Of a stretch of 5,406 nucleotides of DNA, positions 1-5,333 are shown one piece after another. The stretch covers positions 1 through 5,406 of the forward strand of contig CACZSV010000122.1 of assembly GCA_902783925.1 (NCBI GenBank), in the 5' to 3' direction. The notes beneath the pieces were generated by a model. It was not told the DNA's origin. It did not search any database and saw only the letters and a list, made by a program, of their open reading frames with translations. This DNA comes from an uncultured Coriobacteriaceae bacterium (GTDB lineage Bacteria > Actinomycetota > Coriobacteriia > Coriobacteriales > QAMH01). Position 1 is the first letter of the stretch. The number at the start of each line of letters is the position of its first letter. The position numbers and the translations under genes are program-made.

Positions 1-714
1 GTCGAGATGGTCAATGACCGTTGCATCGTCTCGCAATACCTTCCGCTTGTCGGTTGGCATCTCGTCATCGAATCGGATCGGATTCCCATCGCCGACGCCA
101 TGAGGGGACTTGTCATTATCGCCGCTGCTTTGCTCGTACTCTCTATCGTCGCGATTGTGCTGTTGAACGTCCGTCTGTTCTCTTCCGAGCGGCGTGCGCT
201 CACCAACCGTGCCAATACGGATCCGCTCACCGGACTCAATAATCGAGCCGGTCTCGAATTAAGCGCGAGCATGTACCTAAGCTCAAAATTCCCCGCAAAA
301 GAAGGGTCCAATCTCGTTGCCGCGCTTGTTGCTATCGACATCGACCATTTCAAGATCATCAACGACTCCCTTGGTCATGCCGCTGGAGATGACGTGCTCC
401 GCGATGTCGCCGATGTGTTACGGACAGTGTTCCGCGATAGCGATATAATCGCCCGTCCCGGCGGAGATGAATTCGTCGTGTTCCTGCCAACGATGAGGAC
501 GCGCGAGACCCTCGAAACGCGCGTCAAAGAATTATGCGAGAAGTGCAAGATTGTGTATCCGCGCGAAGACGGCGATGATATCCAGCTATCGATTAGCGCT
601 GGCATCGCAATGGCACCTCAAAACGGCATCACCTACGCTGACCTCAGCCGTGCAGCAGATGCTGCGCTCTACCGAGTCAAGCGCTCGGGACGCGATGGAT
701 ATCATTTTGCCTAA
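1..714 (+). CDS. Membrane-bound diguanylate cyclase, C-terminal part (Cache-like sensor end, TM segment, GGDEF)
   Basis: This is the 3' part of a gene entered from the left edge; the frame is open to base 1, so the Met codon at base 7 is probably internal. Residues below count from that Met. The first ~25 residues (YLPLVGWHLVIESD) resemble the last strand of an extracytoplasmic dCache sensor. One hydrophobic segment follows (~34-57), then a basic stop-transfer stretch and a GGDEF domain. Seen directly: DPLTGLNNR (72-80), DIDHFKIIND (111-120) with metal- and GTP-binding residues, GGDEF (152-156), and RDSD (143-146) exactly five residues before it, which is the RxxD product-inhibition site. By family knowledge it condenses two GTP into cyclic di-GMP at the inner membrane face in response to an external ligand. 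All key residues are present, so it should be active and feedback-inhibited. The ligand cannot be read. It converges on a second cyclase gene. Confidence 0.93.
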   Translation, partial: VEMVNDRCIVSQYLPLVGWHLVIESDRIPIADAMRGLVIIAAALLVLSIVAIVLLNVRLFSSERRALTNRANTDPLTGLNNRAGLELSASMYLSSKFPAKEGSNLVAALVAIDIDHFKIINDSLGHAAGDDVLRDVADVLRTVFRDSDIIARPGGDEFVVFLPTMRTRETLETRVKELCEKCKIVYPREDGDDIQLSISAGIAMAPQNGITYADLSRAADAALYRVKRSGRDGYHFA

Positions 715-726
715 CTCGTCGACGAG
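715..726. terminator. Perfect 12-bp palindrome between convergent stop codons
   Basis: CTCGTCGACGAG is its own reverse complement. It fills exactly the gap between the TAA of the plus-strand cyclase (712-714) and the TAG of the minus-strand cyclase (729-727). As RNA it can form only about a 4-bp stem with a TCGA loop in either direction, and no T-tract adjoins it. A bidirectional terminator or 3'-end signal is therefore possible but weak. A second small hairpin, CGGT-TTTT-ACCG followed by TTTT (743-758), lies just beyond and could help end plus-strand transcription. It also lies in the coding sequence for the conserved GGDEF C-terminus of the other gene, so it may be incidental. Confidence 0.3.
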
Positions 727-1998
727 CTACTGAACAACGACGCGGTTTTTACCGTTTTGCTTAGCATGATACATTGCGGCATCGACGCGCATGCACAGCG
801 AATCGGCGCTTTCTGAGGGCTGCGCCTGTACGACGCCGACACTCACCGTATGATGGCGATCCTCTTCGAACACGAGTTGCCTGAATTCCTCGCATAGTGT
901 CTGGGCAAACGCCGCAGCTTCCGATATCGCACTCTGGGGCAAAAGGAGCATAAACTCCTCGCCTCCCCAGCGACCAGCACTCGCTTCGATACCGGATTCC
1001 TCGACAAGCCCTCTGAAAAGGGCACCGAGCGCCTTGAGCACCGCGTCTCCTGCCTTATGACCATAGCGATCGTTAATCTTCTTGAAGTCGTCGATATCCG
1101 CCATAATCAACGATGGCGCCACCACTTCTTCACCCGACACGATCGATTGACGATAATCGTCCACTGCACTCCAGATAAGACGCTCAATCTCGCTGCGATT
1201 GAAAAGCTGTGTGAGGCCATCGGTCTTGGCCATGATGGACATGCGCCTATATGCGTTTTCGAGATCTTCAGAAACTTTGCCTACAAACGACGAGAGCGTG
1301 TGGACGAGCGCCATCTGCCGCGTGAATTCATGTTTGTCAACATCGATGAGTGCACTCTTGTCATCCCCTGCAGGCCCTTCGCGCAAGCCAACGGTTACAA
1401 CCGAAACGTTCAGCAAAAGCGCATGCTCCTGGTGACGAATGAATTCGCCTGCCGTATAAAAACCCGCCGTGGGGGCAAGCTGCTCGAAAGGTATAGTTTC
1501 GTAGCTGATACGCCCGTCTCCCCAATAACCACGCCGGGCCGAACATGAGAACGCATAAATACCCTGGGGAGCGAAAGCAGCCATGTCGCGCGCATGCTTC
1601 TCAATATCGCTCAATATCGTGGCAGGGTCCCCATATGCGATACGAAAATCACGGAGTTTTCCCGTCACATCGCTCGTAATGGTAAGCGAATGGTCGTCGT
1701 TTACCTTGACCGGCGTCTTCAAGACGATGAGACCTTCGAAATCGAACGCGAGCGGGAACAGCACGCTATGGTCGAAGAAGTCGTCGTATTCCTCGATCTT
1801 CAGATACTGGTAGTAGAGGTCGTACGCAGGAATATCATCTATTTTGTAGATGACTGAGCGCTTCGCCTCGGTAATGTGGAAGGTCTTTCCAAGCGGTTTC
1901 CACCCCACCGTTGCCTGCACCTTTACATGCAGATTCGCGCCACCGTACAAGACGAACGCGACCCCATGATTCGATATCTCGCCTGCAGACGAGAACAC
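727..1998 (-). CDS. FIST_C-GGEEF diguanylate cyclase fragment (downstream of amber codon)
   Basis: This is the part after the amber codon, from the first available start (GTG at 1998) to TAG at 729-727, 423 residues. It holds the end of FIST_N (GWKPLG at 32-37), FIST_C (GFYTAGEFIR at 179-188), a linker helix (~233-258) and a GGDEF domain: DGLTQLFNR (260-268), MADIDDFKKIND (299-310), GGEEF (345-349), and the usual end GKNRVVV. The catalytic domain looks complete, so it could make cyclic di-GMP if expressed. However, GTG 1998 has no Shine-Dalgarno and begins inside a beta-strand of the sensor, so independent translation is doubtful. Reinitiation after the amber codon, about 70 bases upstream, cannot be excluded. 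In annotations made by ORF calling this would appear as a separate GGDEF protein. Confidence 0.6.
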   Translation of the reverse strand: MFSSAGEISNHGVAFVLYGGANLHVKVQATVGWKPLGKTFHITEAKRSVIYKIDDIPAYDLYYQYLKIEEYDDFFDHSVLFPLAFDFEGLIVLKTPVKVNDDHSLTITSDVTGKLRDFRIAYGDPATILSDIEKHARDMAAFAPQGIYAFSCSARRGYWGDGRISYETIPFEQLAPTAGFYTAGEFIRHQEHALLLNVSVVTVGLREGPAGDDKSALIDVDKHEFTRQMALVHTLSSFVGKVSEDLENAYRRMSIMAKTDGLTQLFNRSEIERLIWSAVDDYRQSIVSGEEVVAPSLIMADIDDFKKINDRYGHKAGDAVLKALGALFRGLVEESGIEASAGRWGGEEFMLLLPQSAISEAAAFAQTLCEEFRQLVFEEDRHHTVSVGVVQAQPSESADSLCMRVDAAMYHAKQNGKNRVVVQ

Positions 1999-2067
1999 GA
2001 ACGGTGCAGACGTATAGATATCAGTCGACGCGGGGCCGGTGACGCCTCCGCCGAACCATGCGATGCC

Positions 2068-2532
2068 CTAGGGAAGCTCGCTTGCCTTCTCGCAGAATTC
2101 CGGGATATTGACATCGATGACCGTCGTGAGCATCTCGACCGCGTTTACCCATGGACGCTCGTGAATCGCGTTCAGGAGAGCACCAACTGCAGCATCTTGC
2201 GTCTCATAGCTCAGCGGAAACTGCAGCACTTCCACCCTCGTGTCCGGATCCTCGAAGACATCGCAGAGCACCGTAATATTCGCACGCTCACGCGGCAAAA
2301 CGAGTTTTCCATCCGAGATATTGCCGCTGGTCGATGCGCCAATATAGCGCGCATCGGGTATCGCAGCCTTCAAAGCGCAAACGGCCCCATGAGCCTGCTC
2401 AGGCTCGCACTGGTCTATGTAGATGTGAAAGAGGGCTTCGCCCGCACCCCGCGCTTGCATGGTTGAACGCAAGTTCTCGAGCTTTTCTCTTAAGCTAGCC
2501 TCATCATCGTATTCAAATTGAAACTGATACAT
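2068..2532 (-). CDS. FIST_N sensor domain fragment (upstream of amber codon)
   Basis: This is the 154-residue product expected if the amber codon at 2070-2068 terminates. It carries the beginning of a FIST_N domain: alternating strands and helices and the conserved GASTSGNIS turn (65-73), ending at SELP in the middle of the fold. FIST domains normally run well over 300 residues, so this piece should not fold as a complete sensor and has no output domain. ATG at 2532 is the first possible start because TGA at 2538-2536 closes the frame upstream. The upstream sequence TGGAATGAGCG is only a weak Shine-Dalgarno. The fragment is best read as part of the longer interrupted gene, not as an independent function. 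Confidence 0.6.
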   Translation of the reverse strand: MYQFQFEYDDEASLREKLENLRSTMQARGAGEALFHIYIDQCEPEQAHGAVCALKAAIPDARYIGASTSGNISDGKLVLPRERANITVLCDVFEDPDTRVEVLQFPLSYETQDAAVGALLNAIHERPWVNAVEMLTTVIDVNIPEFCEKASELP

Positions 2533-2680
2533 CGCTCATTCCAATGAAAATGCCCGGTCATCTCTACATATGTATATAAACCAATGTAATCGTTTCGACC
2601 CTAGGAATGCAAGTCGAATACTCTATCTGCACCGATATTCTTGAAATATGCTAAGACAACAGAAAATGAGCTGGGTCAGG
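2533..2680 (-). promoter_or_regulatory. Intergenic leader/promoter region of the FIST-cyclase gene
   Basis: This 148-base gap separates the stop of the nuclease-like gene from the ATG of the FIST-cyclase gene on the same strand. It is AT-rich. On the minus strand, TTGCAT (-35-like) precedes TACATT by 18 bases, and a TATATA/TATACA stretch lies closer to the start; none is a strong promoter match. Two dyads are visible: ATATT-N5-AATAT (2635-2649) and the palindrome TACATATGTA (2565-2574). There is no convincing intrinsic terminator for the upstream gene, so partial read-through from it is possible. The gap length suggests the FIST-cyclase gene has its own promoter here. Confidence 0.3.
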
Positions 2681-3733
2681 CTAGGAGGCCTCGGATACAA
2701 TCGCACCCCCACGTCCCGCAAGTCTGAACGTGGCTCCCTGCAGCCAACGCTGCTTTTGCTGAACGTCGGCGCTGCGACCAATCCTTGTGCCGATACGTTT
2801 CTCGAGCCGGTACATGCTCCCCATGAAAGCATCGAATCTGCAGAGAATCGAATTCGAGATTAGTTGCACCTCATAGCCCTTGTTCTGCAGGATGTTCGTA
2901 CGGAGTGTGCCCTCTTCGCGGTTTTCGGCATTCACCCCACCGCAATATTCCACAATCACCTTCTGCTCTGCCCAGACAAAATCGCTTTCGAGATATGACC
3001 TGCGCAAGGCCCACTGCTCCCTTTCGGAAAGCTGAATACACGCGTTCGTGGCAAAATGCGGCATCTCCAGTCCGCCATGCGACGTGGGCAGGGCCATATT
3101 CATGCCCAGCGCTATCTCGAAGGGAGAACGCGCCCGCTCTATTGCAAAACCCAGCGCTCTCTCCATACGTCTAACCCCCCTTGGAGCGCGGCTATTGAGC
3201 TTTCGTATCTTTTCGCAGAATTCCACGATATCCGAAACGCCAACAAGGGGCCGACGCTCTATTAGACCACGCTCGAGCAACGGCGCATTTTCATACGCAT
3301 AGCAGCCGCAGAGCTCCGAAATATCGAAGACAAGCTCTTCGAAAGAAACGCACTGCATCCTCGCAAGAAGCAAGATGCAGAGAGCGGGAGATGGAATGTA
3401 CACATGGGGAAGCGAACACAGAATGGAATGCGCAGGCAAATGTGCATCGAGTACCGTGCTTCGGAGTTTCCTCGTGTGCCTGCGGCAAACATCTGCGCAG
3501 ACAACTGCCGTGTACACGTCGCAAAAAAGTCCGAGCTCGTGCAATTCGTCAAGAGTTTGCGCATCTATGCAAGGAGCCGTGGACAAAATGATTTCCTGAT
3601 CGAGCACGGGAGTCGGAAGATGGAGCAATTCTTCTACCTGCGTAAAGAGATTGATGCTGCATTCATCTCCCAAAACGGAAGGGTGCCCCGATCTCATATA
3701 CACATCAAGGGCTTCCCGTGCTCCCAGTATCAT
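2681..3733 (-). CDS. Uncharacterised coriobacterial protein with DUF559/PD-(D/E)XK-like C-terminal domain
   Basis: A 350-residue soluble protein with no signal peptide or membrane segment. The ATG at 3733 has a strong Shine-Dalgarno (AGGAGG, about 8 bases away). The N-terminal half has the pattern I associate with a large unnamed family in Coriobacteriia: VYIPSPALCILLLARM (111-126), ELCGCYAYE (140-148), then a helix and RSPFEIAL (202-209). The C-terminal domain looks like the DUF559/Vsr-like nuclease fold: E206, D251 in SDFVWAE, E262 in KVIVEYCGG, RTNILQNKGYEVQLIS (278-293). Relatives usually have E-Y-D-S/G followed by F/Y-H after the central strand; here it reads EYCGGVN, so an acidic residue and the His appear replaced and catalysis is uncertain. 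By analogy it may act on DNA, but its role is unknown; related folds occur in restriction, repair and abortive-infection systems. It may be preceded by a 63-codon ORF overlapping by ATGA. Sure of the gene, unsure of function. Confidence 0.88.
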   Translation of the reverse strand: MILGAREALDVYMRSGHPSVLGDECSINLFTQVEELLHLPTPVLDQEIILSTAPCIDAQTLDELHELGLFCDVYTAVVCADVCRRHTRKLRSTVLDAHLPAHSILCSLPHVYIPSPALCILLLARMQCVSFEELVFDISELCGCYAYENAPLLERGLIERRPLVGVSDIVEFCEKIRKLNSRAPRGVRRMERALGFAIERARSPFEIALGMNMALPTSHGGLEMPHFATNACIQLSEREQWALRRSYLESDFVWAEQKVIVEYCGGVNAENREEGTLRTNILQNKGYEVQLISNSILCRFDAFMGSMYRLEKRIGTRIGRSADVQQKQRWLQGATFRLAGRGGAIVSEAS

Positions 3734-3921
3734 AGTCTTACCTCCTGTACCTCTATCGCATTCGATGGTAGAGGATGCATCTTGCAGATTCTCTGAATGA
3801 TTTCGGATAGAAATCCAGATGATTCCGGGCAGAAATCCGATATGGAAAACGCTGTTGGCCTTTGGCTACACGGCACTCCAAGCACGTCGTATGCTAACAA
3901 TTGCCTTCCGTGCACATGCAT
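3730..3921 (-). CDS. Possible 63-residue ORF overlapping the nuclease-like gene by ATGA
   Basis: On the minus strand, ATG at 3921 is preceded by AAAGGA with an 8-base spacer (3935-3930). It opens a 63-codon frame whose TGA (3732-3730) overlaps the ATG of the nuclease-like gene as ATGA, the arrangement typical of translational coupling. The product (starts MHVHGRQLLAYDVLG, ends EVQEVRL) matches nothing I recognise; it has three Cys, is not hydrophobic and is not clearly charged. Against it: the same bases hold what look like regulatory repeats, the nuclease-like gene has its own strong ribosome binding site, and an equally long frame runs on the other strand into the dehydrogenase start. It could be a leader peptide, a small partner protein or chance. 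Confidence 0.28.
   Translation of the reverse strand: MHVHGRQLLAYDVLGVPCSQRPTAFSISDFCPESSGFLSEIIQRICKMHPLPSNAIEVQEVRL
3750..3774 (-). promoter_or_regulatory. Hairpin next to the Shine-Dalgarno of the nuclease-like gene
   Basis: The inverted repeat CCTCTA/TAGAGG has an inner TCG/CGA pair around a CATT core, giving a 9-bp stem with a 3-base bulge. In the minus-strand transcript it ends only a few bases before the AGGAGG that serves ATG 3733. Placed there it could affect ribosome loading or be a protein-binding dyad. No T-tract follows it in either direction, so it is not a standard terminator. Confidence 0.35.
3797..3840. repeat. Tandem 22-bp direct repeat with internal dyads (candidate operator)
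   Basis: Two adjacent 22-base units (3797-3818 and 3819-3840) match at 17 of 22 positions. Unit 1 contains a perfect dyad, GATTTC-GGATA-GAAATC (3799-3815); unit 2 contains the same dyad with one mismatch, GATTCC-GGGCA-GAAATC (3821-3837). The period of 22 bases is about two helical turns, placing both dyads on the same DNA face. It is not a multiple of three, so the repeat does not reflect a peptide repeat. It lies in the divergent gap, 64-107 bases upstream of the nuclease-like ATG and 145-188 bases upstream of the dehydrogenase GTG. A pair of binding sites for a dimeric regulator is the simplest reading; the regulator is not encoded in the window. Confidence 0.5.
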
Positions 3922-3971
3922 ATATGGTTTCCTTTCGATACCGTACAATGAACATATGCAAACCCCATCGG

Positions 3972-3987
3972 AAAGGACGCACCCGTG
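3972..3987 (+). promoter_or_regulatory. Ribosome binding site deciding the GTG start of the alcohol dehydrogenase
   Basis: AAAGGA lies 7 bases before GTG 3985. The encoded start MNDFIFQSPTRFFFG aligns with the YqhD start (MNNFNLHTPTRILFG), so GTG is the real start and no ATG is missed. Confidence 0.85.
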
Positions 3988-5190
3988 AACGACTTTATCT
4001 TCCAATCTCCAACGCGCTTTTTCTTTGGCCGCGGCTACACCGACGACACCGGTTCATATCTTGTTCAGGCTGGCTTCAAAAACGCTTTGCTGGTATATGG
4101 CTCTGGAAGCGTTATCAAAACCGGGACGCTCAAGCGCGTGCAAGACTCGCTTGAATCTTCAGGCGTCGTCTTTGTCGAGCTTGCCGGTGTGCGTCCCAAT
4201 CCGGAAGTCGAGCTTGTCCGCCAGGGCATCGAGATTGCACGCGAACAGCAAGTAGACTGTATTCTCGCCGTGGGCGGCGGCAGCGTCATAGATTGCGCGA
4301 AAGCGATCGCATTTGGGTACTACCATGAAGGAGATGTCTGGGATTTCTTCAGTGGCAAGGCAAAGCCGGAGCGCGCGCTTCCCATCGCCGTCGTGCTCAC
4401 GATTCCCGCAGCCGGCTCGGAGGCTTCGAGCTCCTGCGTCATCAGCAATGACGAGCTCGGGCAGAAAAAGGGTACCAACGGAGACTGCTTCCGTCCCGCA
4501 ATCGCCGTCATGGACCCAGAGCTTACCTTTACGCTTCCCGCGTATCAGACCGCAGCGGGCATCACCGACATGATTTGCCACATCTGCGAGCGCTTTTTCA
4601 GCGGCGCAGGATCAAGCGCCGTGACTGACAGGATTGCCTGCGCGCTCGTCTGCGCCATCATTGATGCAGGCAAGCGCGTTATGAAAAACCCCAACGACTA
4701 CGATGCGCGCGCCGACATCATGTGGGCAAGCACTCTTGCGCACAACGATATCGCCGGCTGCGGTCTTTCTGCTCAGCCAAGCGCACGTGCTGGCGGATGG
4801 GAAAGCCATGGTATGGAGCACGAGCTTTCAGCACTTGATACGCATATCACGCATGGTGCGGGGCTTGCGGTAATCATGCCCGCGTGGATGCGCTATGTCT
4901 GCAGCGCTGACCCGCAGCGCTTTGTCCAGTTCGCGCGCGGCGTGTTTGGACTCGAGCCTGCAGGGCAATCCCAGCAGGCAATGGTGGCTTGTGCACGCGA
5001 AGCAATTGATATGCTCCAAGATTTCTTCTCGAGCCTTGGCATGCCCTCGAGATTGAGCGAATTTGGAATCAAAGCTGAAGATATCGACAAGCTCGTCGAT
5101 ATGCTCGCTGCAACAAAAGGCGAACGTTTCGGCGGATTTATGACACTCGGCCGCGAGGACACGCGGGCGATATACGAATCCGCACTGTAG
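3985..5190 (+). CDS. Iron-dependent alcohol dehydrogenase, YqhD/butanol dehydrogenase type
   Basis: A complete 401-residue class III (metal-dependent) alcohol dehydrogenase, close in length to E. coli YqhD (387) and clostridial butanol dehydrogenases. Seen directly: PTRFFFGRG (9-17), the nucleotide-binding stretch VYGSGSVIKTG (37-47), GGGSVID (97-103), TIPAAGSEAS (139-148), and the metal ligands D195 and H199 (ITDMICH), H275 (WESHGMEHELSA) and H290 (THGAGLAVIMP). The family reduces aldehydes to alcohols with NAD(P)H in the cytoplasm, either in fermentation or to remove toxic aldehydes; the nucleotide-binding sequence resembles NADPH-preferring YqhD, but cofactor choice is inferred. The spacing from H275 to H290 is 15 residues against 14 in YqhD and FucO, a one-residue longer loop between ligands. 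GTG start with AAAGGA 7 bases upstream. It is transcribed away from the nuclease-like gene and appears to be a single-gene unit; no intrinsic terminator is clear after it. Confidence 0.95.
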   Translation: MNDFIFQSPTRFFFGRGYTDDTGSYLVQAGFKNALLVYGSGSVIKTGTLKRVQDSLESSGVVFVELAGVRPNPEVELVRQGIEIAREQQVDCILAVGGGSVIDCAKAIAFGYYHEGDVWDFFSGKAKPERALPIAVVLTIPAAGSEASSSCVISNDELGQKKGTNGDCFRPAIAVMDPELTFTLPAYQTAAGITDMICHICERFFSGAGSSAVTDRIACALVCAIIDAGKRVMKNPNDYDARADIMWASTLAHNDIAGCGLSAQPSARAGGWESHGMEHELSALDTHITHGAGLAVIMPAWMRYVCSADPQRFVQFARGVFGLEPAGQSQQAMVACAREAIDMLQDFFSSLGMPSRLSEFGIKAEDIDKLVDMLAATKGERFGGFMTLGREDTRAIYESAL

Positions 5191-5333
5191 TGCCCGCTAT
5201 CAGCATCAAGAGATACCTCTCGTCACCAAAATAGATAATGCTGCTTTGGTAGAATGCTAAAACAGTAAGGCATCGCATCAGAACGAGGCCGCGCTGGTGA
5301 TTCAGCTGCAGACGCACGAAGGGGGGTGTTCCT
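5191..5333 (+). promoter_or_regulatory. Intergenic region with extended -10 promoter and dyad
   Basis: This is a 143-base gap after the dehydrogenase. TGG-TAGAAT (5247-5255) fits an extended -10 (TGN plus five of six TATAAT bases); the -35 is poor (CAAAAT). The dyad ACCAAA-N14-TTTGGT (5225-5230 and 5245-5250) overlaps this promoter and could be an operator. A small GAGA-N4-TCTC hairpin lies just after the dehydrogenase stop but lacks a T-run, so no terminator is called. A GGGGGG tract (5321-5326) is the Shine-Dalgarno of the next gene. Confidence 0.4.

Larger units (their letters stand above)
727..2532 (-). pseudogene. FIST sensor-diguanylate cyclase fusion interrupted by an in-frame amber codon
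   Basis: One frame runs from ATG at 2532 to TAG at 729-727: 602 codons including the end stop. Its only interruption is TAG at 2070-2068 (codon 155). The frame is unchanged across it, and the 23 codons after it (FGGGVTG and on) continue the FIST fold without a gap. Layout of the full frame: FIST_N (~1-225, GASTSGNIS at 65-73, GWKPLG at 210-215), FIST_C (~235-395, FSCSARRGYW at 328-337, GFYTAGEFIR at 357-366), signalling helix (~411-436), GGDEF domain (DGLTQLFNR 438-446, GGEEF 523-527). No RxxD precedes GGEEF (the four residues are GIEA), so feedback inhibition should be absent. There is no membrane segment. FIST domains are thought to bind small ligands, possibly amino acids. TGA lies two codons upstream of the ATG, fixing the start. 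Called a pseudogene because the stop splits the sensor domain; sequencing error or readthrough remain possible. Confidence 0.75.
3734..3984. promoter_or_regulatory. Divergent promoter region between nuclease-like gene and alcohol dehydrogenase
   Basis: This 251-base region separates two divergently transcribed genes. For the dehydrogenase, candidate -10 elements are TACAAT (3944-3949, five of six consensus bases but no good -35) and TATGGT (3923-3928) with TTGCCT (3901-3906) 16 bases upstream. The first would leave a leader of about 30 bases. For the minus-strand gene I see no clear -10/-35 pair. The region also holds the tandem 22-base repeat, the hairpin near the minus-strand ribosome binding site, and the possible 63-codon ORF. 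Confidence 0.4.

Noticed and set aside
1057..1548. 163-codon plus-strand open frame antisense to the GGEEF/FIST_C coding region
   Set aside because: The minus strand encodes conserved FIST_C and GGDEF motifs across the same bases; the antisense product has no recognisable domain.
1600..1620. Tandem 10-base repeat (TCAATATCG twice)
   Set aside because: It lies inside the FIST-cyclase coding sequence and encodes an ordinary helical stretch (ILSDIEK); too short to mean anything alone.
2068..2070. Amber codon read as pyrrolysine or as a general sense codon
   Set aside because: TAG is the apparent true stop of three other frames in the window, and no suppressor tRNA or pyrrolysine gene is visible. 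FIST-GGDEF proteins are not known users of pyrrolysine. Kept only as an option to test.
1876..2466. 196-codon plus-strand open frame antisense to the FIST region
   Set aside because: It is the reverse shadow of a clearly recognisable protein family, is rich in Arg/His as expected of such shadows, and matches nothing.
2066..2604. CCCTAGG present both at the amber codon and upstream of the FIST-cyclase gene
   Set aside because: Two copies of a 7-base string in about 500 bases, with no shared context; treated as coincidence.
3797..3988. 63-codon plus-strand frame ending in a GTGA overlap with the dehydrogenase start
   Set aside because: No Shine-Dalgarno precedes its ATG at 3797, the ATG is part of the 22-base repeat, and the dehydrogenase has its own strong ribosome binding site. 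The minus-strand alternative is slightly better supported.
4159..4581. 140-codon minus-strand open frame inside the alcohol dehydrogenase
   Set aside because: It is a shadow of a well-conserved enzyme, with no sensible start site or domain.
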